A stretch of DNA of 19,293 nucleotides from CAXSDR01 sp964236445 (GTDB taxonomy: Bacteria > Actinomycetota > Actinomycetes > Motilibacterales > Motilibacteraceae): NCBI GenBank assembly GCA_964236445.1, contig CAXSDR010000074.1, positions 1-19,293 of the forward strand, given 5' to 3'. The notes under the pieces are model-generated. The model had not been told where the DNA came from. It was given only the letters and a program-made list of their open reading frames with translations, and made no database searches. This document shows, piece by piece, positions 6,775-15,244 of the stretch. Numbering within the stretch: the first letter of the stretch is position 1; every line of letters begins with the position of its first letter. The translations under genes and the position numbers were made by a program.

Positions 6775-8202
6775 GTGTTCACGTTGTTCCGCCCGGAGCT
6801 CGACGACTACGCGCGGCGGGTGATCGATGAGCAGCGCCGGTTGTACAACGGCGGTTGGACCCGCGCCGAGCTGCGTGCCCTGCAACTAGAACGATTCGCC
6901 GACACCGCCCGCTACGTCAAGGCAAACTCCGAGTTCTACGCACGCCACCTGCGTGACGTAAACCTCGCCACATCCGGCCCGATCACCGAAGATCAGCTGA
7001 GCCGCATCCCGTTCACCACCAAAGACCAACTCCGTGCGGAGATGTTCGCCGTGCCGAGTCAGCCGTTGGACCGCGCATGGGTGTTCTACGAGACCACCGG
7101 CACGACCGGCCGGGCGACTCCCTGCCCACGCAGCGCTAGCGACTCCATCGTCAACAACGCCGCGTTGACTCTCGCGTATGAAGGCATCTTCAACCAGCAC
7201 GGCGACCGGCACGTCGTCGCAGTCCTCGGCCCTTCCGAGCTGCACTCGACCGGCGACACCTTCGGTGACGTCCTGCGCAACCTCGGACACACGGTCGTCA
7301 AGATGTGGCCGCACTCCCCTGTCGTCGGCGTACCGCGCGCATTGTCCTTGCTTGCCGAGTTGCAGGTCACCGCGATCGTGTGTACGCCCGGCATGTCCAT
7401 CACCTTGCTCAAGGCGGCCCGCGACGCAGGACTGGACGTCACAGCCGACTTCAAGCTACGCCTCATGCTCACCCTCGGAGAGCTCACTTCACCGGCCTTG
7501 CTCGAGCGGCTCGGTGAACTCTGGGGCGTCACCGTCTACAACTGCATGTATGCCTCCCAGGAGGCCTCCATCATGGCGACATGCCTGCAGGACGGCTCCC
7601 TGCACACGAACCCCCTGAGCAACTACTACGAGATCGTGGAACCAGCTACCGGACGGCGGGCCTTCTCCAAGAACGGGTACGTCGAAGGCGAGCTGGTGGT
7701 GACAAATCTCTACCAGGGCGCCAAACCGCTGGTTCGCTACCGGACCGGCGACATGGTGCGCTTGTTCGACGACGCGGATCCGGGCCAACTGACCCAGACC
7801 ATGCAACCCATCGGCCGAGTCCGTGACGCGCTGCGGCTGGCCGGGCGGTCAGTCACGGCGTTCGACCTCGAACAAGCATTGTTCGAGCACGTTCGCGGCG
7901 CCATCGACTACCGGCTGACGATCGACACGTGCGACGGCGAGGACGTTGTCACGGTCCATCTCGAACCGGTCGACGACGATGCACGCTCCGGCATTGACTC
8001 CCCCGGCATCACGGACGCAATCAACCGGCGATTCGGGGTTCGCTGTGAGGTAGTCCTTGGCCAGCTCGACGCCATCACGAGCACGGGGGCGATGGTGAGC
8101 TGGAAAGCGGCGCGCATCCATGACCGCCGACTAGCCGAGCCGGAACCGGAACGAACCGCTGCGCTTGCCATCGCCTCGGCACGAGCAGGGGCACGAGCAT
8201 GA
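6775..8202 (+). CDS. PaaK-like adenylate-forming enzyme (phenylacetate-CoA ligase family)
   Basis: 475 residues from GTG 6775. Members activate a carboxylate as acyl-AMP and transfer it to CoA, an amine or another nucleophile. The phosphate-binding loop is YETTGTTGR at residues 105-113 (PaaK normally SSGTTG). The central region resembles PaaK and coenzyme F390 synthetases: AVLGPSELHSTGDTFGDV, LTLGELTSPALLERL, YNCMYASQEASIMA. The motif RYRTGDMV (321-328) is intact. The usual GRxDD hinge is altered to GRVRDALRLAGRSV, before a small C-terminal domain. It probably activates the cluster's carboxylic acid for amide or thioester formation, but nucleophile and product are unknown. Its stop overlaps the next gene by 4 bp (ATGA), so the two are translationally coupled. 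Confidence 0.82.
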   Translation: MFTLFRPELDDYARRVIDEQRRLYNGGWTRAELRALQLERFADTARYVKANSEFYARHLRDVNLATSGPITEDQLSRIPFTTKDQLRAEMFAVPSQPLDRAWVFYETTGTTGRATPCPRSASDSIVNNAALTLAYEGIFNQHGDRHVVAVLGPSELHSTGDTFGDVLRNLGHTVVKMWPHSPVVGVPRALSLLAELQVTAIVCTPGMSITLLKAARDAGLDVTADFKLRLMLTLGELTSPALLERLGELWGVTVYNCMYASQEASIMATCLQDGSLHTNPLSNYYEIVEPATGRRAFSKNGYVEGELVVTNLYQGAKPLVRYRTGDMVRLFDDADPGQLTQTMQPIGRVRDALRLAGRSVTAFDLEQALFEHVRGAIDYRLTIDTCDGEDVVTVHLEPVDDDARSGIDSPGITDAINRRFGVRCEVVLGQLDAITSTGAMVSWKAARIHDRRLAEPEPERTAALAIASARAGARA

Positions 8203-9176
8203 GCGTACTGGCCGAAGGTCCCAGCAGCCCGGCCGCCGCGAACACCGCGGCATCACCCTTGGCGTATCACCAGGGAGCTTTCCTTCCGATCCAGGACATC
8301 AGGCTCGCGCCGACTCTTCAGGCCCTCAACTACGGAACCGGTGTCTTCGAAGGCATCCGCTGCTACTGGCCTCCTCACAGCAAGCAGGGATTCGTGTTCC
8401 GGCTTCCTGAGCACGTTCGGCGGATGCAAGCCTCCGCGGAGACCCTGCGCATCGAGCTCGACGCCCGGGAGATCATGGACGCCGTCATCGAGCTACTGCT
8501 GCGCAACGGCTGCCGCAGCGACACCTACATTCGCCCCCTTGCCTACAAGCAGAGACTCGAGCCCGGCACCAGGTTCGGAGTTCGACTCGCGGGGGTCAGC
8601 TCGGGGCTGACCATCACCACGACAGCGATGGGCAGTTATGTCCCCGCGTCCGGGCTGCGCTGCGTGGTGAGTCGGTTCCGCCGGGTGCCCTCCGCAAGTA
8701 TCCCGAGCCACGCGAAGATCACGGGCACGTACGTCAACAACGCCCTCGCCGTGCACGAGGCCGAAAGCCGTGGTTGTGATGACGCGTTGATGCTGGACGC
8801 GGCTGGCTACCTGACCGAGGCGAGCACCTCCAACGTCTTTCTCGTGCTGGCAAGCGGGGAATTGGTCACGCCCTCGGCCACATGCGACATCCTCCCAGGC
8901 ATCACGCGCGCAACCGTGCTCCGCCTGGCCCAGGACCTCGGCATTGCGGCCGTCGTCGAGCGCCCCGTCGCCGCATCCGAGATTCGTCAGGCGAAGGAGA
9001 TCTTCTTGACGGGCACAGGTGTGGAGATCGCGCCCGTCATCAGCGTCGACGGCAACGCTGTCGGCGACGGCAAGCCTGGCACGGTTACCCGTAACTTGCA
9101 GTCCACCTACTCGCAGGTCACGCGCGGCGAACTTCCTCAGTACGCGCACTGGCTTACCGAGGTCGAGTCCGCGTGA
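8199..9176 (+). CDS. Class IV aminotransferase, branched-chain (IlvE) type
   Basis: 325-residue PLP enzyme that moves an amino group between glutamate and a 2-keto acid. Visible IlvE features: ALNYGTGVFEGIRCYW near the N-terminus, PLP lysine K173 in HAKITGTYVNN, the conserved EA...NVF block (YLTEASTSNVFLVL), and LPGITRATVLRLAQDLGI. Length is slightly above the usual 300-310 because of an N-terminal extension of about 20 residues. In homophenylalanine/homotyrosine-type pathways a BCAT-like enzyme aminates the elongated keto acid; that is the probable task here (inference). A second, class I aminotransferase in the opposite operon shows that the pathway has at least two transamination steps or partners. 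Confidence 0.9.
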   Translation: MSVLAEGPSSPAAANTAASPLAYHQGAFLPIQDIRLAPTLQALNYGTGVFEGIRCYWPPHSKQGFVFRLPEHVRRMQASAETLRIELDAREIMDAVIELLLRNGCRSDTYIRPLAYKQRLEPGTRFGVRLAGVSSGLTITTTAMGSYVPASGLRCVVSRFRRVPSASIPSHAKITGTYVNNALAVHEAESRGCDDALMLDAAGYLTEASTSNVFLVLASGELVTPSATCDILPGITRATVLRLAQDLGIAAVVERPVAASEIRQAKEIFLTGTGVEIAPVISVDGNAVGDGKPGTVTRNLQSTYSQVTRGELPQYAHWLTEVESA

Positions 9177-9209
9177 GCAGCATTCCGTTCACTGACACAA
9201 GGGGCAGTC

Positions 9210-9878
9210 ATGACAGGCAACGGTGAAGGCTTTCTCGACCTTTCAATCCCCGCTGGCCATGGCGTCTCGACCATCGCGACACTGGGGCCCGCGGGCACCA
9301 GCAGCGAGACAGCGGCGCGCAAGCTCATCGAGCGGCTGACGCAAGAAGGAGGGAAGCCCGCGCTTGCCGTGCTGCACCCGACATACGAGACCGCAGCGGC
9401 CGCTGTGGCCGAGGGAGTGGCCGACCTCGTCGTCGTCGCCAACGCCTACGCCCACATCGACCAGCTCTACATGAATCCAGCCCTGAGCCTCGTTGGTGCG
9501 TTCCATCACCGCACCCCTGACTACGGAATCGCCGTCGACGCCCGGCGCACCACCCCCGCGGTCATGACCGTGGCAAGCCATCCCGCACCGACGCCCTTGA
9601 TCGATGAGCTGATGCCCGACGTTCACTCGCTGGGCGAGATCATCCCGGCGTCCTCGACCAGTGCCGCTGCCATCGCGGCCCGGTCGGCTCAGGCGGACGC
9701 TGCCCTCACGACCCGCGCGGCCGCCGAGATCTACGGCTTGACCTTCATCTCAGAGACCAGACCGATCGAGATGCTCTGGTCGGTCTTCTGTTCGGCGTCT
9801 CGGCCGGGCCAACCCAGCCGCCATGACCGGGTCGACGGCGCGCGACCCGCAGCAGGCCCCGAACTGATGCGGACCTGA
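9210..9878 (+). CDS. BacA-like prephenate decarboxylase (prephenate dehydratase homologue)
   Basis: 222 residues, ATG after an AAGGGG site. BacA, AerD and SalX are prephenate dehydratase homologues that decarboxylate prephenate without aromatisation, giving dihydro-4-hydroxyphenylpyruvate. The protein starts like a dehydratase (ATLGPAGTSSETAA, from about residue 23). The catalytic TRF motif of dehydratases is missing; the end reads YGLTFISETRPIEMLWSVF, which matches my recollection of the BacA end (YGLTFV...MSWSLF). YMNPALSL, PDYGIAV and VASHPAPTPLID also parallel BacA. There is no ACT regulatory domain. About 25 residues after the domain look unstructured. DAHP synthase and chorismate mutase in the same cluster supply prephenate. 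An ordinary phenylpyruvate-forming dehydratase is less likely. The stop is 1 nt before the leuC start. Confidence 0.78.
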   Translation: MTGNGEGFLDLSIPAGHGVSTIATLGPAGTSSETAARKLIERLTQEGGKPALAVLHPTYETAAAAVAEGVADLVVVANAYAHIDQLYMNPALSLVGAFHHRTPDYGIAVDARRTTPAVMTVASHPAPTPLIDELMPDVHSLGEIIPASSTSAAAIAARSAQADAALTTRAAAEIYGLTFISETRPIEMLWSVFCSASRPGQPSRHDRVDGARPAAGPELMRT

Positions 9879-9879
9879 G

Positions 9880-11307
9880 ATGGCGTTGACGCTCGCCGAG
9901 AAGATCTGGCGCGACCACGTCGTGCCAGCCGGCTCCGGACACGACGATCTACTTTTCATCGACCTGCACGTCCTACACGAGGTCAACACGCCACGCGCCT
10001 TCGACGACCTACGCGCCGCTGGGCGGTCGGTTCGCCGCCCCGACCTGACCCTCGCTACCGAGGACCACAACACTCCCACCACCGCCGGCGATGGGTCAGC
10101 CGGAGACCGCGCTGGACGCAGGCAGCGCGATCTGATCCGGGCGAACTGCGCCGAGTTCGGCATCCCGCTACACCGTCTCGGGGACCCCGAGCAAGGCATC
10201 GTCCACGTGATCGTGCCAGAACTCGGCCTCGTCCGACCGGGGATGACCGTCGTCTGCTGCGACTCCCACACCACAACCCTCGGCGCGTTCGGAGCACTGG
10301 CGTTCGGAATCGGCACGGGTCAGGTCGAGCACGTCCTGGCAACCCAGACGCTACGGGTACGGCGCCCACGCAATCTCGCCGTGGAAGTCTCCGGCGACCT
10401 CCCGGCAGGCAGCACGGCCAAAGATCTGGCGCTGGCACTCATTGCGCAGATCGGCACCGGCGGGGCGCAAGGACACGTCGTCGAATACCGCGGGCAGGCG
10501 GTCACGGCGCTGTCCATGGAAGGCCGGATGACCCTGTGCAACCTCACCGTCGAAGCGGGGTCACGAGCCGGAATCATCGCGCCCGACGACGTCACAGCCT
10601 CTTACCTGCGGAAACGTGGCGCAGACGGGCCGGCCACTGAAGCGGTGGCGGACCTGGAGGCCAGCTGGGCAGACCTGAACACCGACGCGGACGCCGTGTT
10701 CGACATGGTGGTGCATCTCGACGCGAGTCACGTGACGCCGCGCACGACCTGGGGCACTACCCCGGCGCAGAGCGTCCCGCTGACCGGTCATGTGCCGAGT
10801 CGCGAAGACTTCGAGAGCCATGTCGACTGGGTCGCCGCCCGCCGTGCCATGCAATACATGGGCGTAGAGCCAGGGCAGCCGCTTCGGGACGTGGCCGTGA
10901 ACACGGTCTTCGTTGGATCCTGCACGAACGGACGGATCGAGGATCTGCGTCAGGTCGCAGCCGTCCTCGAAGGCCGCACAGTTGCGAAGGATCTGACAAT
11001 GCTGATCGTCCCGGGCTCCGCTGCCGTGCGCAGACAGGCCGTCGACGAAGGACTGGACCAGATCTTCGCTGCGGCCGGCGCTGATTTCCGGCCCGGTGCA
11101 GGTTGCTCCATGTGCTGCGCGCTCAACGAGGACCGGCTGCAACCCGGACAACGGGCCGCATCAACCAGCAACCGCAACTATGAAGGACGACAGGGGAAGC
11201 TCTCCCGCACCCATCTCGTCTCACCCTTGGTCGCAGCTGCGACCGCGGTCTGCGGCCGTCTCGCCGATCCTCGCGACCTGCTAGGAGACACGCATGAGCC
11301 GAGTTGA
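9880..11307 (+). CDS. leuC: Isopropylmalate isomerase large subunit-like protein
   Basis: 475 residues, full length for LeuC. The [4Fe-4S] aconitase-type enzyme moves the hydroxyl of a 2-substituted malate to the 3-position. The cluster ligands are visible in VGSCTNGRIEDL and PGAGCSMCCALNEDR. Other signatures: LATEDHNTPT, VVCCDSHTTTLGAFGALAFG, and RAASTSNRNYEGRQG. Parts that are usually near-invariant differ slightly (HEVNTPRAFDDL, not HEVTSPQAFDGL; VCCDSHTTT, not VCGDSHTST), which fits a specialised paralogue. Translation is coupled to both neighbours: it begins 1 nt after the BacA-like gene and overlaps leuD by 14 bp. It should form a heterodimer with the LeuD protein and process the product of the LeuA-like synthase. 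The gene symbol reflects homology, not proven leucine biosynthesis. Confidence 0.9.
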   Translation: MALTLAEKIWRDHVVPAGSGHDDLLFIDLHVLHEVNTPRAFDDLRAAGRSVRRPDLTLATEDHNTPTTAGDGSAGDRAGRRQRDLIRANCAEFGIPLHRLGDPEQGIVHVIVPELGLVRPGMTVVCCDSHTTTLGAFGALAFGIGTGQVEHVLATQTLRVRRPRNLAVEVSGDLPAGSTAKDLALALIAQIGTGGAQGHVVEYRGQAVTALSMEGRMTLCNLTVEAGSRAGIIAPDDVTASYLRKRGADGPATEAVADLEASWADLNTDADAVFDMVVHLDASHVTPRTTWGTTPAQSVPLTGHVPSREDFESHVDWVAARRAMQYMGVEPGQPLRDVAVNTVFVGSCTNGRIEDLRQVAAVLEGRTVAKDLTMLIVPGSAAVRRQAVDEGLDQIFAAAGADFRPGAGCSMCCALNEDRLQPGQRAASTSNRNYEGRQGKLSRTHLVSPLVAAATAVCGRLADPRDLLGDTHEPS

Positions 11308-11896
11308 GACCCAGAGCGGCACCGCCGCCCCGTTGCGCCGCGGGAATGTCGATACGGACCAGATAGCACCAGCGAGATTCGTCCCCTACTTCCGACCGAC
11401 GGGCTTTACCAACATTCTTTTCGCTGATTGGCGCGACGATCCTGAGTTCGTGCTCAACCAACCGGACTATCAAGGCGCAACTATTTTGATCGCGGGTCGC
11501 GACTTCGGCACCGGATCCTCTCGCGAGTCTGCTGTCTGGGCGCTGCAGCGCGCCGGTTTCAGTGCCGTCATCGCCAGTCGCTTCGGCGACATCTTCCACG
11601 GCAACGCAGTCACGCGGGGCCTATGGCCCGTGGAGGTGGACCAGCGCGTCGTGGAGGACCTTTGGGAGCAGGTCGAAGCCGACCCCTGGCTGGAGATATC
11701 TCTGGACCTGCGTCGTCGGTTGCTACGATACGGTGACACCGAGCATGCGTGGCGGCTCGAGGACTCGGCTTTGCAGCGTCTTCTGTCGGATGAGGACGCC
11801 ATTGCTGCGACGCTTCGTTGGGAAGACAACATCCGAGCGCACGAACGATCGCAGTGCGGACGCTCACCCGTCACCATCAAGGCGACGCCGAGCTGA
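11294..11896 (+). CDS. leuD: Isopropylmalate isomerase small subunit-like protein
   Basis: 200 residues, normal for LeuD, start ATG after CTAGGAGAC and overlapping leuC by 14 bp. Family motifs: RRGNVDTDQIAPARF, GRDFGTGSSRESAVWALQ (usually SSREHA) and ASRFGDIFHGNAVTRGL. The loop that in LeuD recognises the substrate side chain (normally near YLKRVTRTGFEDGLF) reads RFVPYFRPTGFTNILF here, and the C-terminal part HAWRLEDSALQRLL departs from the usual FELDDYTRWRLLEGLDD. Both changes could alter side-chain specificity, consistent with a larger cyclic substrate in place of isopropylmalate (inference). It acts as a complex with the LeuC-like protein in the cytoplasm. Confidence 0.9.
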   Translation: MSRVETQSGTAAPLRRGNVDTDQIAPARFVPYFRPTGFTNILFADWRDDPEFVLNQPDYQGATILIAGRDFGTGSSRESAVWALQRAGFSAVIASRFGDIFHGNAVTRGLWPVEVDQRVVEDLWEQVEADPWLEISLDLRRRLLRYGDTEHAWRLEDSALQRLLSDEDAIAATLRWEDNIRAHERSQCGRSPVTIKATPS

Positions 11897-11980
11897 TCCC
11901 GAGTCCACCGGCCGAGCGGGAACTCAGGCCGGACGCAATTGACGCTTGACCCATTACCCGAAGTTGACAAAGGAGTGCTC

Positions 11981-12988
<1,008 letters not shown>

Positions 12989-13019
12989 GCGCAGCGCGGA
13001 CAACGCAAGAGAGGCCACA

Positions 13020-13406
13020 GTGCAGAGCCACACTTTCGACAGCACGGACGCCGTACCTGCGCCGGCTGCCAACTACGCGCTGGCCGTGCGCCGTGGTCCG
13101 ATCCTCGCAGTGTCCGGGCAGGTCGCCTTCCTGCCCGGACAGCTGCTTGGTCCAGCGCCCGACATCGAGGCGCAGGCTCGAGTTGTCTTCGAAAACCTCC
13201 GCCATGTGCTGAGTCTCGCGGGTGCCACCTTCGCCGACGTGGTGATGGTCCGGATCTACCTCGCTCATGAGGAGGACTTCGGGGTCCTCAACGCGGTCTT
13301 CAACGAGGTGTTCGACAAGGTCCGGCCGGCCAGGACCACGGTCTGGGTGCACCTGCCGGGTGGCCTGCTCGTCGAGGTCGACCTGCTAGCCGTCCTGGAC
13401 GACTAG
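13020..13406 (+). CDS. RidA (YjgF/YER057c/UK114) family protein
   Basis: 128 residues from GTG 13020, with GAGAGG upstream. RidA proteins hydrolyse reactive enamine/imine intermediates, such as those released by PLP enzymes, to keto acids and ammonia. The trimer-forming fold is recognisable: AVSGQVAFLPG, QARVVFENLRHVLSLAGATF, VVMVRIYLA. The conserved arginine that binds the substrate carboxylate is present in RPARTTVWV, and the acidic residue in VEVDLLAV. It could remove or process an imine formed by the cluster aminotransferases or an amine oxidation. It is the last gene of the plus-strand operon and its 3' end overlaps the convergent aminotransferase gene by 21 bp. Confidence 0.88.
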   Translation: MQSHTFDSTDAVPAPAANYALAVRRGPILAVSGQVAFLPGQLLGPAPDIEAQARVVFENLRHVLSLAGATFADVVMVRIYLAHEEDFGVLNAVFNEVFDKVRPARTTVWVHLPGGLLVEVDLLAVLDD

Positions 13407-14600
13407 ACGGCTACCGTCGACAGGCAGGCTGGCTACGGCGTTACCGATTCGGTTCACCGCGAGCTCCAGAACTTCCGGCGCCGCGGCGAACGACAACCTC
13501 ACATACCCGGTGGAGCTACCCCCGAACGCCTCGCCCGGGGTGAGGGCAACGCCGGCGTGGCGCAGCAGCCACGAGCAGAGCTCGATCCCGTCACTCATGC
13601 CCAGTCCAGCGACGTTTGGCAGAACATAGAACGCGCCTTCGGGATCTGGGCATTCGATGCCTGGCATCTCATTGAGAGCGCGGACTACCAGCTGGCGCCT
13701 GGCGTCGTAGGAAGTGCGCATCTCCTTCCTGAAGCGCTGCGGACCGGTCAACGCCGCCAGCCCGCCCCACTGGGCGAATGACGCAGCACAGCCAACAGTG
13801 TGCTCCTGCGCTTTCAAGAGCTGACGCATCATGGCGGCAGGGCCAGCGACGTATCCGAGGCGCCAGCCCGTCATAGCGTAGGCCTTCGAGAAGCCGTTGA
13901 CCGTCAAGGTTCTGTCCGCGCAGCCCGGCTGTGCAGCCATACTCAGGTGGGGGCGCCCGCCGTAGCGGATGTGCTCGTATATCTCATCGGTGATGATGAC
14001 CAGGTCGTGCTCGCAGGCGACCCTTGCAACATCCGCAGCTTCCTCATGGCTGAGCACTCGCCCAGTCGGATTGTTCGGTGTGTTGAGCACGATCGCTCTC
14101 GTGCGCGGCGTGATCGCCGCCCGTAGCCGGTCGGCAGTCAGGGCGAAGCCCTCGGTCGACGACAGTGGCACGTCGATCGGCTGGGCTCCCAGCATGCTCG
14201 CCATCGGCCCGTAACTCACCCAATGTGGGGAAGGCAGCAGAACTTCGTCTCCGGCGTCGAGCACCGCTGCCATGCAGAGGAACAGCGCATGTTTGGCCGA
14301 TGGCGTGACGATGACGCCCTCGTCGGGGCAGATGGCAATCCCGTTTTCCGTCAGCAGCTTGGAAGCGATGGCCACCCGAAGCTCCGGCAGTCCGCTGCTG
14401 GGGGTGTAGTGCGTCAGCCCGTCGCTCAGCGCCCGGACGGCTGCCGCGGCGATGTGGCTCGGGGTTGTGAAGTTCGGCTCCCCTCCGCTCAGATTGAGCA
14501 CATCTGCGCCCGCCTTTCGCAACCGCTGCACCTCATCGAGAAGTGCGACCGTTGGAGATCTGTCCAACTCCGCCAGCCGACTCGAGGTATAGCTGCTCAC
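13386..14600 (-). CDS. Class I/II aminotransferase, aspartate aminotransferase-like
   Basis: 404-residue fold-type I PLP enzyme from GTG 14600, with GGAG 7 nt upstream. Visible: NLSGGEPNFTTP at the substrate site, HYTPSSGLPELR, LNTPNNPTGRVL with the PLP-binding Asn, ITDEIYEHIRYGG with the PLP Asp and Tyr, PLP lysine K239 in NGFSKAYAMTGWRLGY, and the C-terminal carboxylate-binding arginine in GYVRLSFA. The pattern fits the aspartate/aromatic aminotransferase (subgroup I-gamma) family. It could aminate dihydro-hydroxyphenylpyruvate or another keto acid of the pathway, complementing the class IV enzyme in the other operon; which one acts on which keto acid is unknown. It is the last gene of the minus-strand operon. 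Confidence 0.9.
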   Translation of the reverse strand: MSSYTSSRLAELDRSPTVALLDEVQRLRKAGADVLNLSGGEPNFTTPSHIAAAAVRALSDGLTHYTPSSGLPELRVAIASKLLTENGIAICPDEGVIVTPSAKHALFLCMAAVLDAGDEVLLPSPHWVSYGPMASMLGAQPIDVPLSSTEGFALTADRLRAAITPRTRAIVLNTPNNPTGRVLSHEEAADVARVACEHDLVIITDEIYEHIRYGGRPHLSMAAQPGCADRTLTVNGFSKAYAMTGWRLGYVAGPAAMMRQLLKAQEHTVGCAASFAQWGGLAALTGPQRFRKEMRTSYDARRQLVVRALNEMPGIECPDPEGAFYVLPNVAGLGMSDGIELCSWLLRHAGVALTPGEAFGGSSTGYVRLSFAAAPEVLELAVNRIGNAVASLPVDGSRLVVQDG

Positions 14601-14616
14601 AGCAACACTCCGTCAC

Positions 14617-15219
14617 TTAGTAGGCAAGGGAATCGAGACGGCGGTGGCACGCTTCATCAACAGTGGTGACCGTCGCGGTGCGCTCCAGCACCAGCAACGA
14701 AGCTTCCTGTAGCTGCTGGTCTTGCGTCGCTGTTGCGTCCTCGAGCACCTCCACGGCAAAGCCTCGGTCGTGCGCCTCCCTCGCTGTGGACAAGACCACC
14801 AGGTCGGTTGCTACCCCGGTCAACAACAGCTTGTCCACACTTCGAGCGCGCAACAACAACTCCAGACTGGTGCCGTAGAAGGCACTGAGGCGGCGCTTGA
14901 CGATGACGTCCTCGCGCGCAGTCGGTGCGACCAGTTGATGGAACTGAGTCCCCCAAGCGCCGAGCCTCAGCCTGCGCTCAGGATCCGGGGCGCCGAAGAG
15001 CACCGAGTCGACCGGCCAGTCCGAGTAGTCGTCACTGAACGCGACCATCACGTGAATCACAGGGATCTCGGACGCTCGAGCTAGCGACAATGCGGTGGCG
15101 GCACGCCCTAGAGTGTCCCGATCCTGGGCGTGCGCGAGGCATACATGGGAGTACTGCCCGTCGGGATGCACCAGCTCATTGATCAGGTCGAGCATGAGTA
15201 GCGCGGGTCGGTCCGTCAT
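14617..15219 (-). CDS. Isochorismatase-fold hydrolase lacking the catalytic cysteine
   Basis: 200 residues from ATG 15219, chosen because AAGGAA lies 6 nt upstream; the frame is open further upstream without such a site. The fold is clear: LLMLDLINELVHPDG with D11, IVKRRLSAFYGT with K108, and LLLTGVATDLVVLSTAREAHD. Cysteine hydrolases of this family (nicotinamidase, N-carbamoylsarcosine amidase) have GVxTxxCV at the last motif; here the cysteine position is V141. Members such as the phenazine enzyme PhzD also lack this cysteine and hydrolyse vinyl ethers through the aspartate. A vinyl-ether hydrolase on a chorismate-derived compound is therefore more plausible than an amidase (inference). It lies 25 nt after the flavoprotein gene and 16 nt before the aminotransferase gene. 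Confidence 0.82.
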   Translation of the reverse strand: MTDRPALLMLDLINELVHPDGQYSHVCLAHAQDRDTLGRAATALSLARASEIPVIHVMVAFSDDYSDWPVDSVLFGAPDPERRLRLGAWGTQFHQLVAPTAREDVIVKRRLSAFYGTSLELLLRARSVDKLLLTGVATDLVVLSTAREAHDRGFAVEVLEDATATQDQQLQEASLLVLERTATVTTVDEACHRRLDSLAY

Positions 15220-15225
15220 GAAGAG

Positions 15226-15231
15226 TTCCTT
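15226..15231 (-). promoter_or_regulatory. Ribosome-binding site deciding the isochorismatase-fold start
   Basis: Read on the minus strand, AAGGAA lies 6 nt before ATG 15219 and selects this start over upstream in-frame codons that overlap the end of the flavoprotein gene. Confidence 0.6.
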
Positions 15232-15244
15232 CGATGAGTCTGCG

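Noticed and set aside
9210..9878. Ordinary prephenate dehydratase (PheA)
   Set aside because: The TRF catalytic motif and the ACT domain are absent, and the C-terminal segment follows BacA.
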